Source of the DNA: Candidatus Pseudogracilibacillus intestinigallinarum
GTDB lineage: Bacteria > Bacillota > Bacilli > Bacillales > Amphibacillaceae
Direction: 5' to 3'
Length of the DNA: 64,000 bases
Assembly (NCBI GenBank): GCA_019113205.1
Contig: DXHX01000028.1
Location: forward strand, 1 to 64,000
Position 1 is the first letter of the stretch. Each line of letters begins with the position of its first letter. A program made the position numbers and the translations under genes. A model generated the notes under the pieces. It searched no databases. It was given only the letters and a program-made list of their open reading frames with translations, and was not told the DNA's origin. Positions 52,123 to 61,683 of the stretch are shown in pieces.

Positions 52123-53382
52123 ATGGCAATAAAAGAAACAGTACAATCAATGGAACAACATAATAATGAAGAAGGTTCAGCGTTAACGCGAACTCGACTA
52201 ACTTTATTAGAAGGAATTGCATTAATTGTCGGAACAAATATTGGAGCAGGTGTGTTAAGTTTAGCTTTCGGCACGAAGAATGCTGGCTGGCCTGTCTTAT
52301 TGTTTTGGGTTATTTTAACCGGAACATTAACGACTATTATGATGTTATATGTTGCAGAAACTACTTTACGTACAAAAAAGGACTTACAGTTAAGTGGGCT
52401 TACCGAGAAGTATGTTGGAAAAATAGGTGCCTGGATTATGTTTATTTCTGTTGCGATTAACGCACTGGGTGCAATGACTGCCTATGCATCAGGGAGTGGG
52501 GAAGTATTATCAGAATTATTTCATATTCCAAATTTTGTCGGTAGTTTAATCTTTTTTATACCGGCTGCATTAGTAATTTGGTTAGGTTTAAAAACAGCGG
52601 GGGTCGCTGGAAGAGTTGTGACGATTGGAATGTTAATTTTAATTGGGATTTTAATCATTGCTTCTATTATAGGTCCGAAGTTAAAATCGGAATTTATTTT
52701 TTATACTAATTATACATATGCTATTCCAGTATTTAGTCTCGTTGTATTTTCATTTTTAGCTCAATATATTGTGCCTGAGCTTGCTAGAGGATATTCAAGT
52801 AATGGAAACAAGGATATTAAAAATTTGCCGCGTGCCATTATAATAGGAATGTTAATTACTGCTGTCCTTCTTGCTTTAGTACCACTTGCGTCCTTAGGAG
52901 TTGTTGGTCCAGATAATATTACAGAAGTAGTAACAATAGCATGGGCAGATGCGCTTGGACATTGGGCATTCTTTATAGCGAATGGATTTGCGTTAATGGC
53001 GATGTTAACATCATTTTGGGGAATTGGACAAAGCTTTATGACGAATATTGTAGATCATTTTAAGTTTCCATCAGAATGGGATAAAAAATATCGCTTAATC
53101 TCTGTAAGTATTGTGACGATTACACCGTTTGTTATCGCATATAGTGGATTAGTCGGTTTTGTAGATGCACTATCGATTGCCGGTTCATTTGCAGGGGTAG
53201 TAATGTCTATTATTCCAGTTGTTATGATAAATAAAGCAAGAAAATTAAATGAACAAGAACCAGCATGGAATTGTGGAAAATTAGCACATCCACTCATACA
53301 AGGATTAACGATTATAATTTTTATTGGTGCAGCAGCATATTCCTTATTAGGTTTACTCAATTTGCTACCAAAAGGATGGTAA
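52123..53382 (+). CDS. HAAAP-family aromatic amino acid permease
   Basis: A 419-residue, 11- to 12-helix permease of the hydroxy/aromatic amino acid group (Mtr, TnaB, TyrP relatives). The helix 1 motif GIALIVGTNIGAGVLSLAFG is clear, followed by AGWPVLLFWVILTG. It probably takes up tryptophan or tyrosine with a proton. This fits the kynurenine genes at the left of the window, but those are 50 kb away, so the link is only metabolic. Substrate uncertain within the family. Confidence 0.85.
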   Translation: MAIKETVQSMEQHNNEEGSALTRTRLTLLEGIALIVGTNIGAGVLSLAFGTKNAGWPVLLFWVILTGTLTTIMMLYVAETTLRTKKDLQLSGLTEKYVGKIGAWIMFISVAINALGAMTAYASGSGEVLSELFHIPNFVGSLIFFIPAALVIWLGLKTAGVAGRVVTIGMLILIGILIIASIIGPKLKSEFIFYTNYTYAIPVFSLVVFSFLAQYIVPELARGYSSNGNKDIKNLPRAIIIGMLITAVLLALVPLASLGVVGPDNITEVVTIAWADALGHWAFFIANGFALMAMLTSFWGIGQSFMTNIVDHFKFPSEWDKKYRLISVSIVTITPFVIAYSGLVGFVDALSIAGSFAGVVMSIIPVVMINKARKLNEQEPAWNCGKLAHPLIQGLTIIIFIGAAAYSLLGLLNLLPKGW

Positions 53383-53391
53383 ATCGATATT

Positions 53392-53437
53392 AAAAACATT
53401 AGCTTTTAACTATAAAGTTGAAAGCTAATGTTTTTTT
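53392..53437 (+). terminator. Terminator after the permease
   Basis: AAAAACATTAGCTTT / AAAGCTAATGTTTTT arms of 15 pairs with a 14-base loop and T-run. Confidence 0.9.
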
Positions 53438-53548
53438 GTTTGTATTCTATCACGGACTTCTCATCAATCTATCATATTCCTTTCGCTATCTTCTCATTTC
53501 GATTTCGTATGATATAAATAATCCAATATTAGAGAAAGCGAGGTAACA

Positions 53549-54316
53549 ATGATGGCACTCGAAATATTTCGTCGAAGAGAACAAAAATATTTAATAACGA
53601 GACAACAATATGAAGCACTTATTGTAGAATTATTGCCATATATGCGTTCAGATAAAAATGGTTATGAGGGTAAATATACTGTAACCTCGTTATATTTTGA
53701 AAGCCCAGATAAGACAATTTATTATGAAACGAAGAACAAATTACAATATCGTCAAAAATTGCGATTACGTGTATACGATGATGCAGATGAAAATGGCACG
53801 GCGTTTTTTGAAGTAAAACAAAAACATAAAAAGGTCGTTAACAAAAGACGCTTAACGATGAAAGTCTATGAAGCAAATCGTTATTTACATGCAAATCTTG
53901 ATGAACCTTTAGGTACATATGACACATCGAATGAACAAGTAATGCGGGAAATTCATTATTTTAGGCAATTGTACCGTTTGCGACCAGAAATGATTGTAAG
54001 CTATGACAGGCATGCATTACATGGTATAGATGATCCTGATTTACGTATGACATTTGATTTTAATTTACGTAGTAGAAAGGAAGATTTATTTGTACAAAAT
54101 GGTTCATATGGAGATTTCTTCATAGATCCGAATTTAGTAGTGTTAGAAGTGAAAGTGAATGATAGTGTTCCTTTATGGTTAACGAGAATCATTCAAAAAG
54201 TAAATTGTGAACAACGAAGCGCATCGAAGTTTTGCACAAGCATGGAAATGTTAGAAACAAAGAGTTTAAATATGTCAGATTTATATGATGAAGTATCAAT
54301 GGTAGGAGGAGTTTAA
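53549..54316 (+). CDS. VTC-domain polyphosphate polymerase-like protein
   Basis: A 255-residue single VTC domain, the tunnel fold that makes polyphosphate from ATP in yeast Vtc4. Conserved features: RREQKYLITRQQY near residue 10, SLYFES, LRLRVY, EVKQKHKKVV, NKRR and EVKVNDSVPLW. Catalytic Lys/Arg residues and the metal-binding Glu are present. The bacterial family is named for polyphosphate but its real product is unproven. It stands one base before a DUF4956 membrane protein gene, the usual pairing. Two adjacent ATGs are possible; either fits. Confidence 0.85.
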   Translation: MMALEIFRRREQKYLITRQQYEALIVELLPYMRSDKNGYEGKYTVTSLYFESPDKTIYYETKNKLQYRQKLRLRVYDDADENGTAFFEVKQKHKKVVNKRRLTMKVYEANRYLHANLDEPLGTYDTSNEQVMREIHYFRQLYRLRPEMIVSYDRHALHGIDDPDLRMTFDFNLRSRKEDLFVQNGSYGDFFIDPNLVVLEVKVNDSVPLWLTRIIQKVNCEQRSASKFCTSMEMLETKSLNMSDLYDEVSMVGGV

Positions 54317-54317
54317 A

Positions 54318-55001
54318 ATGGATGTTGTAAATAATATGTTGACATCGAACGGTGCTGTAGAGGACCCGACGATAGGTAGTGTGTTTTTAGCGATGATTTT
54401 AGCGTTAGGTTTAAGTTTAATTATTACAAAGGTATACCAACTAACATTTGATGGAGAAAGATATTCTCAATCATTTGTACATACGATTATTATTATGAGT
54501 GTAGTCGTATCGGTTGTAATGAATGTCATTAGTGGGAATTCTGGTGTAGCTTTCGGATTATTTGCGATATTTTCATTAATTCGATTCAGAAGTGCTGTCA
54601 CGAATGCGAAAGATATTTCCTATATATTTTTCGGATTGTCAGTTGGGATGACTTGTGGATTGTTTAAATATGATTTAGCTATTATTTTAACTGTAGTTGG
54701 TAGTGTCATTTTTTATTTACTATTTTACTTAAATTATGGTAAAGGAAAAGATACACAAATTTTAAAAGTAACAGTGCCTGAAAATTTAAACCACGAACAG
54801 TTATTAGATGATATTTTTAAACGATATACAGAAAAACATGAGTTAAGACAAGTCGAAACGACGAATTTAGGAACGATGATTTTATATACGTATGCTATTC
54901 GAAATCGTCCATCCACAAAGGATAAAGAATTACTCGATGCGATTCGTGAGCGCAACGCGAATTTAAAAGTGTCGTTAACATATATGGAAAGTGCCGACTA
55001 A
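54318..55001 (+). CDS. DUF4956 membrane protein
   Basis: A 227-residue protein with four to five helices in the first 140 residues, including GVAFGLFAIFSLIRFRS, the family marker, and YIFFGLSVGMTCG. A soluble C-terminal ACT- or ferredoxin-like domain follows. DUF4956 proteins are encoded beside VTC-domain proteins in many bacteria and may anchor or translocate the product. Expression is coupled to the VTC gene (1-base gap). The CotH-type third member common in such operons is absent. Confidence 0.85.
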   Translation: MDVVNNMLTSNGAVEDPTIGSVFLAMILALGLSLIITKVYQLTFDGERYSQSFVHTIIIMSVVVSVVMNVISGNSGVAFGLFAIFSLIRFRSAVTNAKDISYIFFGLSVGMTCGLFKYDLAIILTVVGSVIFYLLFYLNYGKGKDTQILKVTVPENLNHEQLLDDIFKRYTEKHELRQVETTNLGTMILYTYAIRNRPSTKDKELLDAIRERNANLKVSLTYMESAD

Positions 55002-55016
55002 TGAAAGGGATGTCGA

Positions 55017-55094
55017 TTGGATGAGGTGCCAACCGATAAAACTTCACCACCTCCACTTTCAAGAAAGCTAGAAGAGAGCTTAACTAGTTTCTAA
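55017..55094 (+). CDS. Possible 25-residue peptide after DUF4956
   Basis: TTG at 55017 with AAAGGGA (about 6 bases upstream) opens a 26-codon frame, start MDEVPTDKTSPPPLSRKLEES and stop at 55092-55094, directly before the terminator. It could be a small protein or a fragment of the missing CotH-type gene. There is no homology support. Confidence 0.25.
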   Translation: MDEVPTDKTSPPPLSRKLEESLTSF

Positions 55095-55100
55095 TGAAAA

Positions 55101-55148
55101 AAATCGGTCATGTTTATCACGAAAAGATAAACATGACCGATTTTTATT
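55101..55148 (+). terminator. Terminator with 17-pair stem, family member 2
   Basis: Perfect 17-pair stem (55101-55117 and 55127-55143), loop CACGAAAAG, T-run after it. It differs from the hairpin at 32757-32799 by a single compensated pair plus loop changes. Confidence 0.92.
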
Positions 55149-55229
55149 CTAATTTCGTTGAAATGATAAGAGCATCTCATAAGTTATTGTGTAGTAACTT
55201 AAAAAATGCCCTTGTTGAGCCACAAACTT

Positions 55230-55270
55230 AAAGGAGTTGCAGTAAAAGTTATGTACTGCAACTCCTTTTT
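55230..55270. terminator. Hairpin at the 3' end of the RND gene
   Basis: AAAGGAGTTGCAGTA / TACTGCAACTCCTTT arms of 15 pairs, 9-base loop. The T-run is good on the plus strand and weak on the minus strand. It lies 20 bases past the RND stop. Confidence 0.8.
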
Positions 55271-55290
55271 ATGTTCAAATGTTTTCTAGA

Positions 55291-58200
55291 TTAGTTGTCT
55301 TCGATTTCTTGACGGTTTTTCTTCGTTAATTTTGATAACATTTCATACACAATTGGTACGATAATTAATGTTAATAATGTCGAACTCGTTAAACCACCGA
55401 TAACCGTTACAGCTAAATCTTTCGAAATTAGACCGCCACCACCATTTCCAAGTGCAAGTGGAATTAATGCACCAATCGTCGCAATAGCTGTCATTAAAAT
55501 TGGACGTAAACGTGTCATTCCACCTTCTAAAATGGCTTCGCGCATGTTCATTCCGTCTTTTTCCATTCGAATGATTCGGTCGACTAGAACGATGGCGTTC
55601 GTCACGACAATCCCGATTAACATAAGTAATCCCATTAATACAGTAACAGAAATAGTTTCACCGACAATTAATAACCCGACGAATGAACCAATTACTGTAA
55701 ATGGTAATGAGAATAATACTGCAAATGGTGCTGTACCTTCTCCAAACGTAACGACGAGAATGAAATATACGATTAAAATGGCTGCAAGCATCGCCATAAT
55801 TAATTGGCTAAATGTTTCTTCCATGTCTGCTGCAACACCACCGATATCATAAGTAACCCCTTTAGGAACATCTAATGATTCGATTTTTTTATCCGCATTT
55901 GAAGTTACTTTCGTAATATCGTCATTTGTAATCGTTCCACTTACAGTCCCGTAATATTCTCCTTTACTACGAGACAATGTGTTTAAAGTAGAATCCTCAC
56001 GAACTTCTACAATTTCACTTAAAGGAACTGTTTCTCCCATTGCTGTTTCTACTTCTGTATCTAACAATTCATCTAACGATGTAGGATCGATATTTTTCTC
56101 AGACTGTACAAGAACCTCTAACGTATTTCCATCTGTTTGTAATGTTGTTAAAACATCTTTCGACTGATGATTGTTTAAAAGCATTGCGATTTGACCAGTC
56201 GTTAATCCAAGTTGCATTAATTCATTTTGATCTGTTTCAAGGACGTGTTCGACAAACACATCTTCTGCTGTCGTTGATACATCTTTTACATCGTCCACTT
56301 CTTGTAAAGCGTCTTCTGCTAATTGTAACGTATCATTTAATTTTGTTAAATCTTCACTGTAAAACGAATACGTAATTTCGTCTGAAGAAAATCCGCCAGA
56401 TGAGAAGTCTTGGTTGATCCATTCACCAGACTGATCAATTTCAGAAACATACGCTTCAATCTCATCTCGTTGTTCTGCGAAATCTTCTGTATCCGGGTCA
56501 AAAATGACGAACATTAATCCACCATTTGTACCGCCACCCATCATCATCGACATAGGATCTGCATCGTTGTTAACAGATAGCTGGACAATATCGATATCTT
56601 CTTTTTCTAGTAAATATTGTTCTACCTCTTCAATATTTTTTAATGTTTCTTCTTCTAGCTCTCCAGTTTCAGGTGTGTAAGTTAAGTACATTACTTTTTC
56701 TTCTTCACTACCTAAGAAACTAAATCCAATTAATGGTGTTAGAGCAATACTACCAGCTAATAATAAAATAGCTATCGTAGAAGAGATGAACTTATGATTT
56801 AATGTCCAATTTAACATGTTCCGATAAGTTTTCGTGATTTTTCCATGTTCTTTATGTTTTTGCTCCGTTTTTTCAGCATACAATTTTTTCTTGAATAATG
56901 TATGGGATAGAGCAGGTACAATCGTAACTGCGACGAGTAAGGAAGCACCTAATGCAAATGCCATCGTCAAAGCAAATGGAATAAATAATTCTCCAACCAT
57001 TCCACCAACGAAAATTAGTGGTGCGAATACTGCAATCGTTACAATCGTTGATGATGCAATTGGTTTAAACATTTCTAAAGTCGCTTCACGGATAAGTGCT
57101 AATCCGTTTAATTTTTCTTCTTTTAAATGAAGTCTACGATAAATATTTTCGACAACGACAATCGAGTCATCGATGACACGTCCGATTGCAACAGTAATTG
57201 CACCGAGTGTCATTAAGTTTAACGTAATCCCCATCCAATGTAGAAGTAAAAGTGCCATGAAAATAGACACTGGAATAGAAATGACACTTATGATCGTTGA
57301 TTTAATATCACGTAAAAAGAGTAAAATGATGAAAACGGCAATTAATGCACCAAATACTGCTTTTTCAATCATCGTCATGACAGATTCTTCGATTGGTTCA
57401 CCTTGGTCAAGGGAAACATCGATTACAAGTCCATCAATATTTTCCGTTTCTTCGTCAATTAATTCTTTCACTTCATTAACGACATCAACTGTATTTGCCT
57501 GCTGTCCTTTCATTACTTGAACAGAAATAGAATCTGCACCATTTGTACGTGAAACAGATTGTACTTTACCGACTTTTTCAAGTTTGGCAATATCACCAAG
57601 CTCGACGAAAGGAGATGGATTAGATTCAGAAGGCGTTACAGGGATAAGCATTTTTTCTAAATCTTTTACAGAATCTGCTTCCCCATCGATTGCGACAGCC
57701 TGTTCACTATCATCAAATTCATATAATCCTAGGGAAAGAGACATGTCACTAGCTTGAACAATATCTTTTACATCTTCTTCACTTAATTCGTATTGTTCTA
57801 ATTTTTTCTCATCATATGTGACATACACCTCTTCAATATGTTGTCCTGTAATCGTTGCAGAAGAAACACCGTCTAATTTTTGGATTTTTGGTAAAACAAT
57901 TTCTTCAACTGTGGATGTTAATTCAACGATGTCTTCTGTATCACTACTTATACTTAAAGCGACGACAGGCATCATATTCATATTTATTTCAGTTACAGTT
58001 GGTTTTTCTGCATCTTCCGGTAAATCAACATCATCTAGTGCAGAACGTAATGTACGTTTCGCTTCATCCATATCGATACCATAATCATATTCGATTTGGA
58101 TACTCGACATATTTGCGTAAGAATTTGAATAGACCGCTTTTACATGATCTAAATTTTCCGCAGCTTTTTCAAGTGGGATGGATACATCATCCATGACCTG

Positions 58201-58374
58201 TTCTGGTGTTGCACCAGGGTATACATCACTTACCATTAAAAATGGTACTGTTATATCTGGAATCGTTTCTGTTTTCATCTTCGTCCCAGAATACATTCCG
58301 AAAAATACGATAATAAGCGTCATTAACCAGACGGCTAATTTATTTCTCGTTACAAAATTTATAAAACCTCTCAA
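55291..58374 (-). CDS. RND-family exporter, SwrC-like
   Basis: A 1027-residue AcrB/MMPL-type transporter with 12 helices and two large extracellular loops. The proton-relay DD pair is in helix 4 (VIGRVIDDSIVVVE). VGGMVGELFIPFALT and GGMTRLRPILMTA are RND signatures. Gram-positive relatives such as Bacillus subtilis SwrC (YerP) export surfactin, acriflavine or fatty acids. The start is TTG at 58374 (MRGFINFVTRNK) with AAAAGGATG upstream. It diverges from a TetR-type gene with overlapping promoters and a shared operator, so that regulator likely controls it. Confidence 0.9.
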   Translation of the reverse strand: MRGFINFVTRNKLAVWLMTLIIVFFGMYSGTKMKTETIPDITVPFLMVSDVYPGATPEQVMDDVSIPLEKAAENLDHVKAVYSNSYANMSSIQIEYDYGIDMDEAKRTLRSALDDVDLPEDAEKPTVTEINMNMMPVVALSISSDTEDIVELTSTVEEIVLPKIQKLDGVSSATITGQHIEEVYVTYDEKKLEQYELSEEDVKDIVQASDMSLSLGLYEFDDSEQAVAIDGEADSVKDLEKMLIPVTPSESNPSPFVELGDIAKLEKVGKVQSVSRTNGADSISVQVMKGQQANTVDVVNEVKELIDEETENIDGLVIDVSLDQGEPIEESVMTMIEKAVFGALIAVFIILLFLRDIKSTIISVISIPVSIFMALLLLHWMGITLNLMTLGAITVAIGRVIDDSIVVVENIYRRLHLKEEKLNGLALIREATLEMFKPIASSTIVTIAVFAPLIFVGGMVGELFIPFALTMAFALGASLLVAVTIVPALSHTLFKKKLYAEKTEQKHKEHGKITKTYRNMLNWTLNHKFISSTIAILLLAGSIALTPLIGFSFLGSEEEKVMYLTYTPETGELEEETLKNIEEVEQYLLEKEDIDIVQLSVNNDADPMSMMMGGGTNGGLMFVIFDPDTEDFAEQRDEIEAYVSEIDQSGEWINQDFSSGGFSSDEITYSFYSEDLTKLNDTLQLAEDALQEVDDVKDVSTTAEDVFVEHVLETDQNELMQLGLTTGQIAMLLNNHQSKDVLTTLQTDGNTLEVLVQSEKNIDPTSLDELLDTEVETAMGETVPLSEIVEVREDSTLNTLSRSKGEYYGTVSGTITNDDITKVTSNADKKIESLDVPKGVTYDIGGVAADMEETFSQLIMAMLAAILIVYFILVVTFGEGTAPFAVLFSLPFTVIGSFVGLLIVGETISVTVLMGLLMLIGIVVTNAIVLVDRIIRMEKDGMNMREAILEGGMTRLRPILMTAIATIGALIPLALGNGGGGLISKDLAVTVIGGLTSSTLLTLIIVPIVYEMLSKLTKKNRQEIEDN

Positions 58375-58391
58375 CTCGACACATCCTTTTA

Positions 58392-58444
58392 TTGACTAAT
58401 TTCTCACTGTTTCCTATAATAATGACTGACTGGTCATTTGTCAA
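58392..58444. promoter_or_regulatory. Overlapping divergent promoters with shared operator
   Basis: Plus strand (tetR): TTGACT (58392-58397), 17 bases, TATAAT (58415-58420). Minus strand (RND): TTGACA (58439-58444), 17 bases, TATTAT (58416-58421). The palindrome AATGAC-TGACTG-GTCATT (58421-58438) fills the minus-strand spacer and covers the tetR start site, so one bound dimer would shut both genes. Confidence 0.75.
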
Positions 58445-58463
58445 TGAAGAAGGAGCTATATAA

Positions 58464-59312
58464 ATGGGGAAACAACAATTAATTATGGATAAAGCGTTAG
58501 AGTTATTTGGAAAACAAGGAATTAACGATACGACGGTTCAACAAATAACGAATGATTGTAATATGTCAAAGGGTGCATTTTATTTAGCGTTTAAATCAAA
58601 AGATGAACTAATTACAGCGTTAATTGACCGATTTATGATTGAATACACATCAGATGTTGACCAAATGGTCAGAAATGAAGAAAAAGAAGTATTGTTGCGA
58701 CAGTTTTTCGTCTATAGCTACCATTTTTCCTTAAGACATCAACCTTTTTCAAATCTTTATATTAAAGAACAAATTCATAAATTAAACGAACAATTAATTG
58801 AAAAAATGAAATACTATAACCAATTATTAAACGAATCCTTATTTCGTTTAGTAGACCGACTATATAAACAAAAATCAGATTATGAAAAATATGAATTAGT
58901 ATGGATTATTAAAGCATTCATGCAAATATATCAAAAGTTCTCTTTTGAAGAAAATGGAGAAATTGATATGGAATTATTCGTAACTTCATGTGTAGAGAAA
59001 ATTGATTTAATTGCGACACATAGTGAAACTACTTTTGTAACGGAAGATTTAATGTTACAAATTAAATGGGATTACATAAAAGTGGATGAACAAATGTTAA
59101 CATCGAAAATAATGGAATCGATGGAAGAAATAGAAAATCCAATTTTAGTACAATCTTTGCAATTACTACATGAACATTTAGAGAAGAAAAATTTACCTGA
59201 TGCGGTCATACATGGTTTATTACAAAACATCCAGCATTCTATCGTATGTAAAGAAGTTAGGTATTTATATCAAATATATATTGACCGAGAGGGGAATAGT
59301 GGAGTTTCCTGA
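58464..59312 (+). CDS. TetR/AcrR-family regulator
   Basis: A 282-residue regulator with a TetR-type helix-turn-helix at residues 5-50 (QGINDTTVQQITNDCNMSKGAFYLAFKSKDELI). The ligand domain is long for TetR (about 230 residues) and unlike standard members. It diverges from the RND exporter and probably represses it until a drug or fatty acid binds. GGAG is the ribosome site. Convergent with pbuX, separated by a bidirectional terminator. Confidence 0.88.
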   Translation: MGKQQLIMDKALELFGKQGINDTTVQQITNDCNMSKGAFYLAFKSKDELITALIDRFMIEYTSDVDQMVRNEEKEVLLRQFFVYSYHFSLRHQPFSNLYIKEQIHKLNEQLIEKMKYYNQLLNESLFRLVDRLYKQKSDYEKYELVWIIKAFMQIYQKFSFEENGEIDMELFVTSCVEKIDLIATHSETTFVTEDLMLQIKWDYIKVDEQMLTSKIMESMEEIENPILVQSLQLLHEHLEKKNLPDAVIHGLLQNIQHSIVCKEVRYLYQIYIDREGNSGVS

Positions 59313-59331
59313 TAATAGAAGGAAGTAAAAA

Positions 59332-59366
59332 AGCAGTTCACCAGACAATTTTCTAGTGAACTGCTC
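59332..59366. terminator. Bidirectional terminator between tetR and pbuX
   Basis: AGCAGTTCAC / GTGAACTGCT arms, 13-base loop, A-run on one side and T-rich on the other, between convergent genes. Confidence 0.85.
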
Positions 59367-59378
59367 TTACATGTGAAG

Positions 59379-60683
59379 TTATGATACATATGTTTCTTTT
59401 TCTTCGATTTTCGTTGTTTCAGATACTTTTTCCTTTTTCGGAATCATATTAAAGACAATATTTAATATGATTGCTGTGAAGCTCCCAGCTACAATACCAT
59501 TGCTCGTTAGTATTTGGATACTTGACGGGAATTGTGCAAATAATTCTGGCGCTACTGTTACACCGAGTCCCATTCCAACAGAACATGCGATAATCATCGC
59601 ATTTTCGCTTGATTCTACAATGACTCCACTTAACATTTTAATCCCTTGAGCAACAACCATACCGAACATTGCTAACATTGCTCCACCTAAAACAGCCGTC
59701 GGGATAATTGTTGTAATTGCTGCTAATTTTGGAACGAATCCTAGTACAACTAGCATTACCCCAGTAATGAAAATAACTTTACGTGATTTTACCCCAGTTA
59801 TTTGCATTAAACCAACATTTTGTGAAAATGCAGTGTATGGGAAAGCGTTAAAGATTCCCCCAAATACAATGGCAATTCCTTCTGCACGATACCCACGTGT
59901 TAAATCATTTTTCTTTAAATCTCTTTCTGTCATATCACCTAATGCAAAATATACTCCAGTAGACTCTACTAATGAAACAATCGCTACTAAAATCATCGTA
60001 ATAATAGCTGACCAATGGAAAGTAGGAACGCCAAAATAAAATGGTACGACCATATGAACATAGGAAGCATCTTTTACATTTTGGAAATCAACTAGTCCAA
60101 AGAACGAAGCGACGATCGTTCCGATAATTAGGCCGATTAAAATCGAGATGGCACGCATAAATCCTGTTGAAAAGCGATAAATTGCAATAATCATAAACAA
60201 AGTTCCAAAAGATAATGCGATATTTGTAAATGAGCCGAAATCAGGTGCACCTTCTCCGCCACCCATATTGTTGATCGCAACTGGAATTAATGTAATTCCG
60301 ATAATCGTAACGACACAACCAGTGACAACTGGTGGGAAAAAGCGAACGAGCTTACCAAAAAATCCACTAATTAAAATAACAAAAAGACCAGAAGTGATAA
60401 TCGCACCGTACACAGCAGAAATTCCATATTCACCAGCGATATGAATAATAGGTCCGACTGCCGTAAACGTACATCCTAAAACGACTGGCAATCCTATTCC
60501 AAAAACACGGTTTTGCATTACTTGCAAAATTGTCGCAACTCCACACATTAAAATATCAATAGCAACTAAATATGTTAGTTGTTCCGCGTTTAACCCGATA
60601 CTACCACCGACGATTAAGGGTACTAAAATTGCGCCAGCGTACATTGCCAGCAAATGTTGAATACTTAACGTAAATGATTTCAT
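59379..60683 (-). CDS. pbuX: Xanthine permease, NCS2 family
   Basis: A 434-residue purine:proton symporter with about 14 helices. The NCS2 motifs are present: helix-1 LSIQHLLAMYAGAILVP, GLPVVLGCTF, FGGIFNAFPYTAFSQNVGLM, and the later GMVVAQGIKML. It imports xanthine for salvage. It lies 3 bases after the xpt stop codon and is read from the same guanine-riboswitch leader. With xpt broken, imported xanthine would need another phosphoribosyltransferase. Confidence 0.93.
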   Translation of the reverse strand: MKSFTLSIQHLLAMYAGAILVPLIVGGSIGLNAEQLTYLVAIDILMCGVATILQVMQNRVFGIGLPVVLGCTFTAVGPIIHIAGEYGISAVYGAIITSGLFVILISGFFGKLVRFFPPVVTGCVVTIIGITLIPVAINNMGGGEGAPDFGSFTNIALSFGTLFMIIAIYRFSTGFMRAISILIGLIIGTIVASFFGLVDFQNVKDASYVHMVVPFYFGVPTFHWSAIITMILVAIVSLVESTGVYFALGDMTERDLKKNDLTRGYRAEGIAIVFGGIFNAFPYTAFSQNVGLMQITGVKSRKVIFITGVMLVVLGFVPKLAAITTIIPTAVLGGAMLAMFGMVVAQGIKMLSGVIVESSENAMIIACSVGMGLGVTVAPELFAQFPSSIQILTSNGIVAGSFTAIILNIVFNMIPKKEKVSETTKIEEKETYVS

Positions 60684-60686
60684 CGT

Positions 60687-61355
<669 letters not shown>

Positions 61356-61423
61356 TTATCGTCCAAACAACATATAAATGGCACGAATGAATAATCATAA
61401 TCGCACTCATTTATCTTCTCTTC

Positions 61424-61487
61424 TCATAGTCGACTTATTTACGGCAAGTCGGTAGAAACTTGTAGGCCATATCCCTACGATTATATG
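61424..61487 (-). ncRNA. Guanine-sensing purine riboswitch
   Basis: On the minus strand the sequence reads ATATAATCG..GGGATATGGCC..CAAGTTTCTACCG..TAAATAAGTCGACTATG, the purine aptamer with loop-loop contacts. The base before GACTATG is C, so it should bind guanine or hypoxanthine, not adenine. A promoter TTGTCT-16-TAAAAT (61533-61538 and 61511-61516, minus) precedes it. It would turn xpt and pbuX off when guanine is high. Confidence 0.93.
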
Positions 61488-61627
61488 AAAAAATAGAAGT
61501 TGATTGTCTTATTTTATCATTTTTAAATAGAAAGACAAGTGTTCCGACTCCTTTAAACTAAAGGAAAAATTGGCTATATAAATGACAACGGTTTCTTTAT
61601 TTTTACATTTTTTAGGTAGGAATCCTA

Positions 61628-61636
61628 TGCTATAAT
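61628..61636 (+). promoter_or_regulatory. Extended -10 promoter for the GGDEF gene
   Basis: TGCTATAAT gives the TGn motif plus a perfect -10 box. No good -35 is present, as usual for extended -10 promoters. It lies 48 bases before the start codon. Confidence 0.5.
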
Positions 61637-61683
61637 GAAAGGGCTATAAAGATCTAAAAAAACCATCATAAGGAGATCATGGA

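Noticed and set aside
56142-57520. Plus-strand frames inside the RND exporter gene
   Set aside because: They are antisense shadows produced by its codon bias; no starts or recognisable domains.
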